From a bacterium (GTDB lineage: Bacteria; Desulfobacterota; S145-22), in the NCBI GenBank assembly GCA_027073795.1, contig JALTEW010000499.1:1-14922 (forward strand): 14,922 nucleotides of DNA. Direction: 5' to 3'. Shown here one piece after another: positions 12,540 to 14,922 of this stretch (positions within the stretch are counted from its first letter, which is position 1; every line of letters starts with the position of its first letter). The notes beneath the pieces are model-generated. The model was given only the letters and a program-made list of their open reading frames with translations, was not told the DNA's origin and searched no databases. Both the position numbers and the translations under genes were made by a program.

Positions 12540-13295
12540 TTAGTGGCCGGATTGAGTCAAGGGTTTTTGTTTTTTTCTCATAGACTCTCCTTTCAATTCA
12601 ATTCTATAGGCATTGTGAACCACCCTGTCCATGATGGCATCGGCAAGGGTTGGGTCTTCAAAGCGGGTGTGCCAATTAGACACAGGTAATTGGGTGGCGA
12701 GGATGGTTGAGGCCTTGTTGTATCTGTCATCAAGGATTTCCAGCATGTCCTTGGTTTGGATAAAGGACATGCCGTCAATAAGCCAGTCATCGAGGATGAT
12801 AAGATTCGCCTTGGTCAATCTATTTAGGGCCTTGTCATACGAGCCGTCTCTATGTGAGGCATAAAGTTCTCTTAGGAGTTTTGGCATCTGATAGTAGAGC
12901 GCCGTAAAGCCATGTCTGCAGGCTGCATCTCCCAGGGCACAGGCAAGGTAGGTCTTTCCTGTGCCTGTAGGTCCACTTATGATGGTATTGAGGTGCTTCG
13001 TGATCCACTCCCCCTGGGCCAGGTAAAGTATCTGAGACCTGTCAAGACCTCTTTGGGCGGAAAAGTCTAAGTCCTCTACCTGGGCCTTATCCTTGAAGCG
13101 GGCATTCCTGATCCTCTTTTTGAGCCTTTTGTCCTGTCTCATGGACCATTCCCGATCCACGAGAAAGCCGAGTCTTTCCTCAAAACTCAACTTCCTGTAC
13201 TGTGAACTTTCTGCCTGTTCCTCCATAGATAGGAGCATGCCATAAAGCCTCATGTCTCTTAATTTCTCAACAACGGGTTGAAGCAACATCATCAT
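12540..13295 (-). CDS. istB: IS21-family helper ATPase IstB
   Basis: AAA+ ATPase that selects target DNA and activates the IstA transposase. Walker A GPTGTGKT is at 108-115 and Walker B is LIILDDW; downstream LATQLPVSNWHTRFEDPTLADAIMDR is the typical sensor region. With the chosen start it has 251 residues, the normal IstB length. I start at the first of three consecutive ATGs (13295), which have GGGAGG immediately upstream; a longer version to 13340 would overlap istA. It begins ten bases after the istA stop. No disruption is visible, so the element may be active. Confidence 0.95.
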   Translation of the reverse strand: MMMLLQPVVEKLRDMRLYGMLLSMEEQAESSQYRKLSFEERLGFLVDREWSMRQDKRLKKRIRNARFKDKAQVEDLDFSAQRGLDRSQILYLAQGEWITKHLNTIISGPTGTGKTYLACALGDAACRHGFTALYYQMPKLLRELYASHRDGSYDKALNRLTKANLIILDDWLIDGMSFIQTKDMLEILDDRYNKASTILATQLPVSNWHTRFEDPTLADAIMDRVVHNAYRIELKGESMRKKQKPLTQSGH

Positions 13296-13305
13296 ATCCT
13301 CCCTT

Positions 13306-14856
13306 CTATTGGTAATAGTGTTGACCCCGAACATATTCATGGATAGAGGCGGGATAGGCCTCAGATGAACCCTGTGTTATGGCCTTATCCATATTGTTTT
13401 TCAGGATGTTCTTTATATGCCTGTAAGAGCACAGGTTCGACTCATTGGCCATGGCGCAGGCCCTCTCCAATCTCTCGGGGCTATACTTGTCGGCCAGCTT
13501 CAACACCCCCATACAGGATTTATAGGCCTGTTCAGGATGGCGCCTTGAGCCGAGGAGTTCCTTTATAAACTGAGAGGTCTGGGGACCCATGCCTTGAGCC
13601 CACCTGATAAAACGTTCAGGAGACCATCTCTCTTTTCGCCTTTTATGGTTAGAGGGCATATGGGAGTCCTCTGTGGTGTATCGCCCGGGGGTGTCATCCC
13701 TTAAGTGGGAGGCCACCCTCTGGCCCCTGTGAAAGATCTCCACAACGGTGGCTGTGGCCCTGATCTCCACCCTGCCGCCAACAAGGGTGTAAGGGACACT
13801 GTAGTAGTGTCTGTTAAGGCCCACATGGTAGTTGATAGCTACCGTGGCCATCTTCCTCTCGGCATACTCGTACGGCCTTTGAGGAAGAGGCTTCAATGCC
13901 GGTTTGTCGATAGCCTCAAAAAGCTGACGGCGACTCCTCTTAAGGTGCTTCATCTGTCTGTTATTGAGGGTCTCTAATAAGGGCTTCATTGCCTCATTGA
14001 TCTCCTCTATACCCAAAAAGCTCCTTTTACGAAGAGGGGCCAGGATCCAACGCTCCACCACCTGCACGGCTGTCTCCACCTTGGCCTTGTCCCTCGGCTT
14101 GCGTACCCTTGCAGGCATCACCACAAAACCATAGTGGATGGATAGATCATCATATGTGGGGTTTATCTCGGGTTCGTAGGTACATGGGGATTTAACCCCG
14201 GTCTTGAGATTGTCCGGTACGACAATCTCCGGGACCCCTTCGAAGTAATTAAAGGCATTTATATGGCCCCTTATCCAAAAACTCAGCTTCTCACTCTCCT
14301 GGGCCTCCGCATAGGTGTAACTGCTCGCCCCGAGGGCCGCCACAAAAATGCTGGCCTCCCTCGCATCTCCAGTAAGCCGGTTGAGATAGGGGACCTTCAA
14401 CCCAGCATAGTCCACGAAGACAAGTTCCCCCGCCTTGTAGTCCTGAACCATCACCGGAGACAGCTTCCCTCTCCACCTTTTGTAGAGATTGCAAAACTGG
14501 CTGTAGCTATAAGCTGAGGCCAGATCAGATTGGCAATACTCCTCCCACAACAATCTCAAGGTGACCCCCTTCCTCTTGCCCTCTTCGTGGATGGATACCC
14601 AGGAAGGAACCCTCTTTCTCTTAGAGACCCCTCTACTTCCACTTCCTGGAAACAGCAACTGTTCAATACTGGCCTCATCCATCTGGACTATCTGATCCCA
14701 GGCTAAACCCGATTCCCGATACCTTCTCAGATAATCCCTTATGGTCTCTCTGCCCACCTTTAAGGCCCTCGAGATCGCCCTGTTGCTCATACCTGCTTTT
14801 AGCTTCAATCGCAGTATCTGCTTCGCCTTTCGCATGGATAACCTCCTTCTCGCCAT
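13306..14856 (-). CDS. istA: IS21-family transposase IstA
   Basis: 516 residues, the usual size. A helix-turn-helix (GMSNRAISRALKVGRETIRDYL, 22-43) is followed by the DDE/RNase H-like catalytic core: Asp149 in VFVDYAG, Asp215 in VVPDNLKTGV and Glu261 in KAKVETAVQVVERW. A C-terminal Mu-type beta-barrel-like section follows (NYHVGLNRHYYSVPY). I chose the ATG at 14856, which has AAGGAGG seven bases upstream, over a TTG at 14886. The frame is intact. It is co-transcribed with istB. Confidence 0.95.
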   Translation of the reverse strand: MARRRLSMRKAKQILRLKLKAGMSNRAISRALKVGRETIRDYLRRYRESGLAWDQIVQMDEASIEQLLFPGSGSRGVSKRKRVPSWVSIHEEGKRKGVTLRLLWEEYCQSDLASAYSYSQFCNLYKRWRGKLSPVMVQDYKAGELVFVDYAGLKVPYLNRLTGDAREASIFVAALGASSYTYAEAQESEKLSFWIRGHINAFNYFEGVPEIVVPDNLKTGVKSPCTYEPEINPTYDDLSIHYGFVVMPARVRKPRDKAKVETAVQVVERWILAPLRKRSFLGIEEINEAMKPLLETLNNRQMKHLKRSRRQLFEAIDKPALKPLPQRPYEYAERKMATVAINYHVGLNRHYYSVPYTLVGGRVEIRATATVVEIFHRGQRVASHLRDDTPGRYTTEDSHMPSNHKRRKERWSPERFIRWAQGMGPQTSQFIKELLGSRRHPEQAYKSCMGVLKLADKYSPERLERACAMANESNLCSYRHIKNILKNNMDKAITQGSSEAYPASIHEYVRGQHYYQ

Positions 14857-14910
14857 ATCTGTGCCCTCCTTGATGTTTTTGCACAATATGGCCCCTTTAT
14901 CTTTCGTTAT

Positions 14911-14921
14911 CCAGCGCTGCT
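14911..14921. repeat. IS21 subterminal inverted repeat, istA side
   Basis: CCAGCGCTGCT, the exact reverse complement of 12513-12523. The window ends one base later. Confidence 0.65.
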
Positions 14922-14922
14922 T

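Larger units (their letters stand above)
12470..14922 (-). mobile_element. IS21-family insertion sequence (one end outside the window)
   Basis: Contains istA and istB in the canonical order. Downstream of istB are candidate terminal motifs: GGCCAGTG (about 12474), CCGGCCAC (12495-12502) paired with GTGGCCGG (12543-12550), and AGCAGCGCTGG (12513-12523), whose exact reverse complement lies at 14911-14921 beyond istA. Subterminal repeats of this kind are usual in IS21 elements. The exact boundary near 12470 is an estimate, and the other end lies beyond 14922, so target duplication cannot be tested. Confidence 0.85.

Noticed and set aside
12495..12550. CCGGCCAC/GTGGCCGG stem as a transcription terminator for istB
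   Set aside because: The loop is about 40 bases and no U-tract follows; it fits better as part of the repeats at the insertion sequence end.

Overview
The window is a single-direction bacterial segment: every gene I support reads on the minus strand, so gene order below follows transcription, from high to low coordinates. The lineage cannot be fixed from sequence alone. A Wzz-type inner-membrane polysaccharide protein, an exported PCM, a CysN-CysC fusion and a free-standing four-helix-bundle gene point to a Gram-negative environmental anaerobe-like lineage (Desulfobacterota, Nitrospirota or anammox Planctomycetota are reasonable guesses). This is an inference. No rRNA, tRNA or CRISPR array was seen.

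Right end (about 12.47-14.92 kb): an IS21-family insertion sequence with istA and istB, its distal end lying beyond the window. Its base composition looks richer in G+C than its neighbours. Next comes a dense toxin-antitoxin island (about 9.94-12.3 kb): mazE-mazF, an AbiEii/DUF6036-like nucleotidyltransferase, a 76-residue protein of unknown family, mntA and hepT, nearly all overlapping, behind a promoter with an overlapping inverted repeat. The island ends in a frameshifted small ORF. Its ribosome site and first 14 codons are a near-exact copy of those of the coiled-coil gene 5.5 kb away. This runs into an exported protein-L-isoaspartate methyltransferase gene (pcm).

Middle (about 5.0-9.2 kb): a PAPS-synthesis operon. 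It holds a DUF2061-APS kinase fusion, cysD and a cysN-cysC fusion. Together these activate sulfate to APS and then PAPS, with two APS kinase domains, one probably membrane-tethered. The operon is interrupted between cysD and cysNC by a compact four-helix-bundle (S23/IVS-type) gene flanked by a perfect 19-bp inverted repeat made of heptamers. A split paralogue of the 76-residue protein precedes the operon. No sulfate reductase or sulfotransferase is present, so use of PAPS in sulfating a surface polysaccharide is only suggested by the neighbouring genes.

Left end (about 0-5.0 kb): remains of an AAA/DUF4143 ATPase, a 356-residue coiled-coil protein, the dTDP-L-rhamnose genes rfbA-rfbC-rfbD (rfbB is not in the window), a small coiled-coil protein, and the start of a Wzz chain-length regulator behind a promoter, with an ops-like 11-mer in its leader. 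The window thus looks like a polysaccharide locus with adjacent sulfate activation, heavily worked over by insertions, duplications and toxin-antitoxin modules. Two families of short-period repeats (7-bp and 9-bp) are scattered between the genes.
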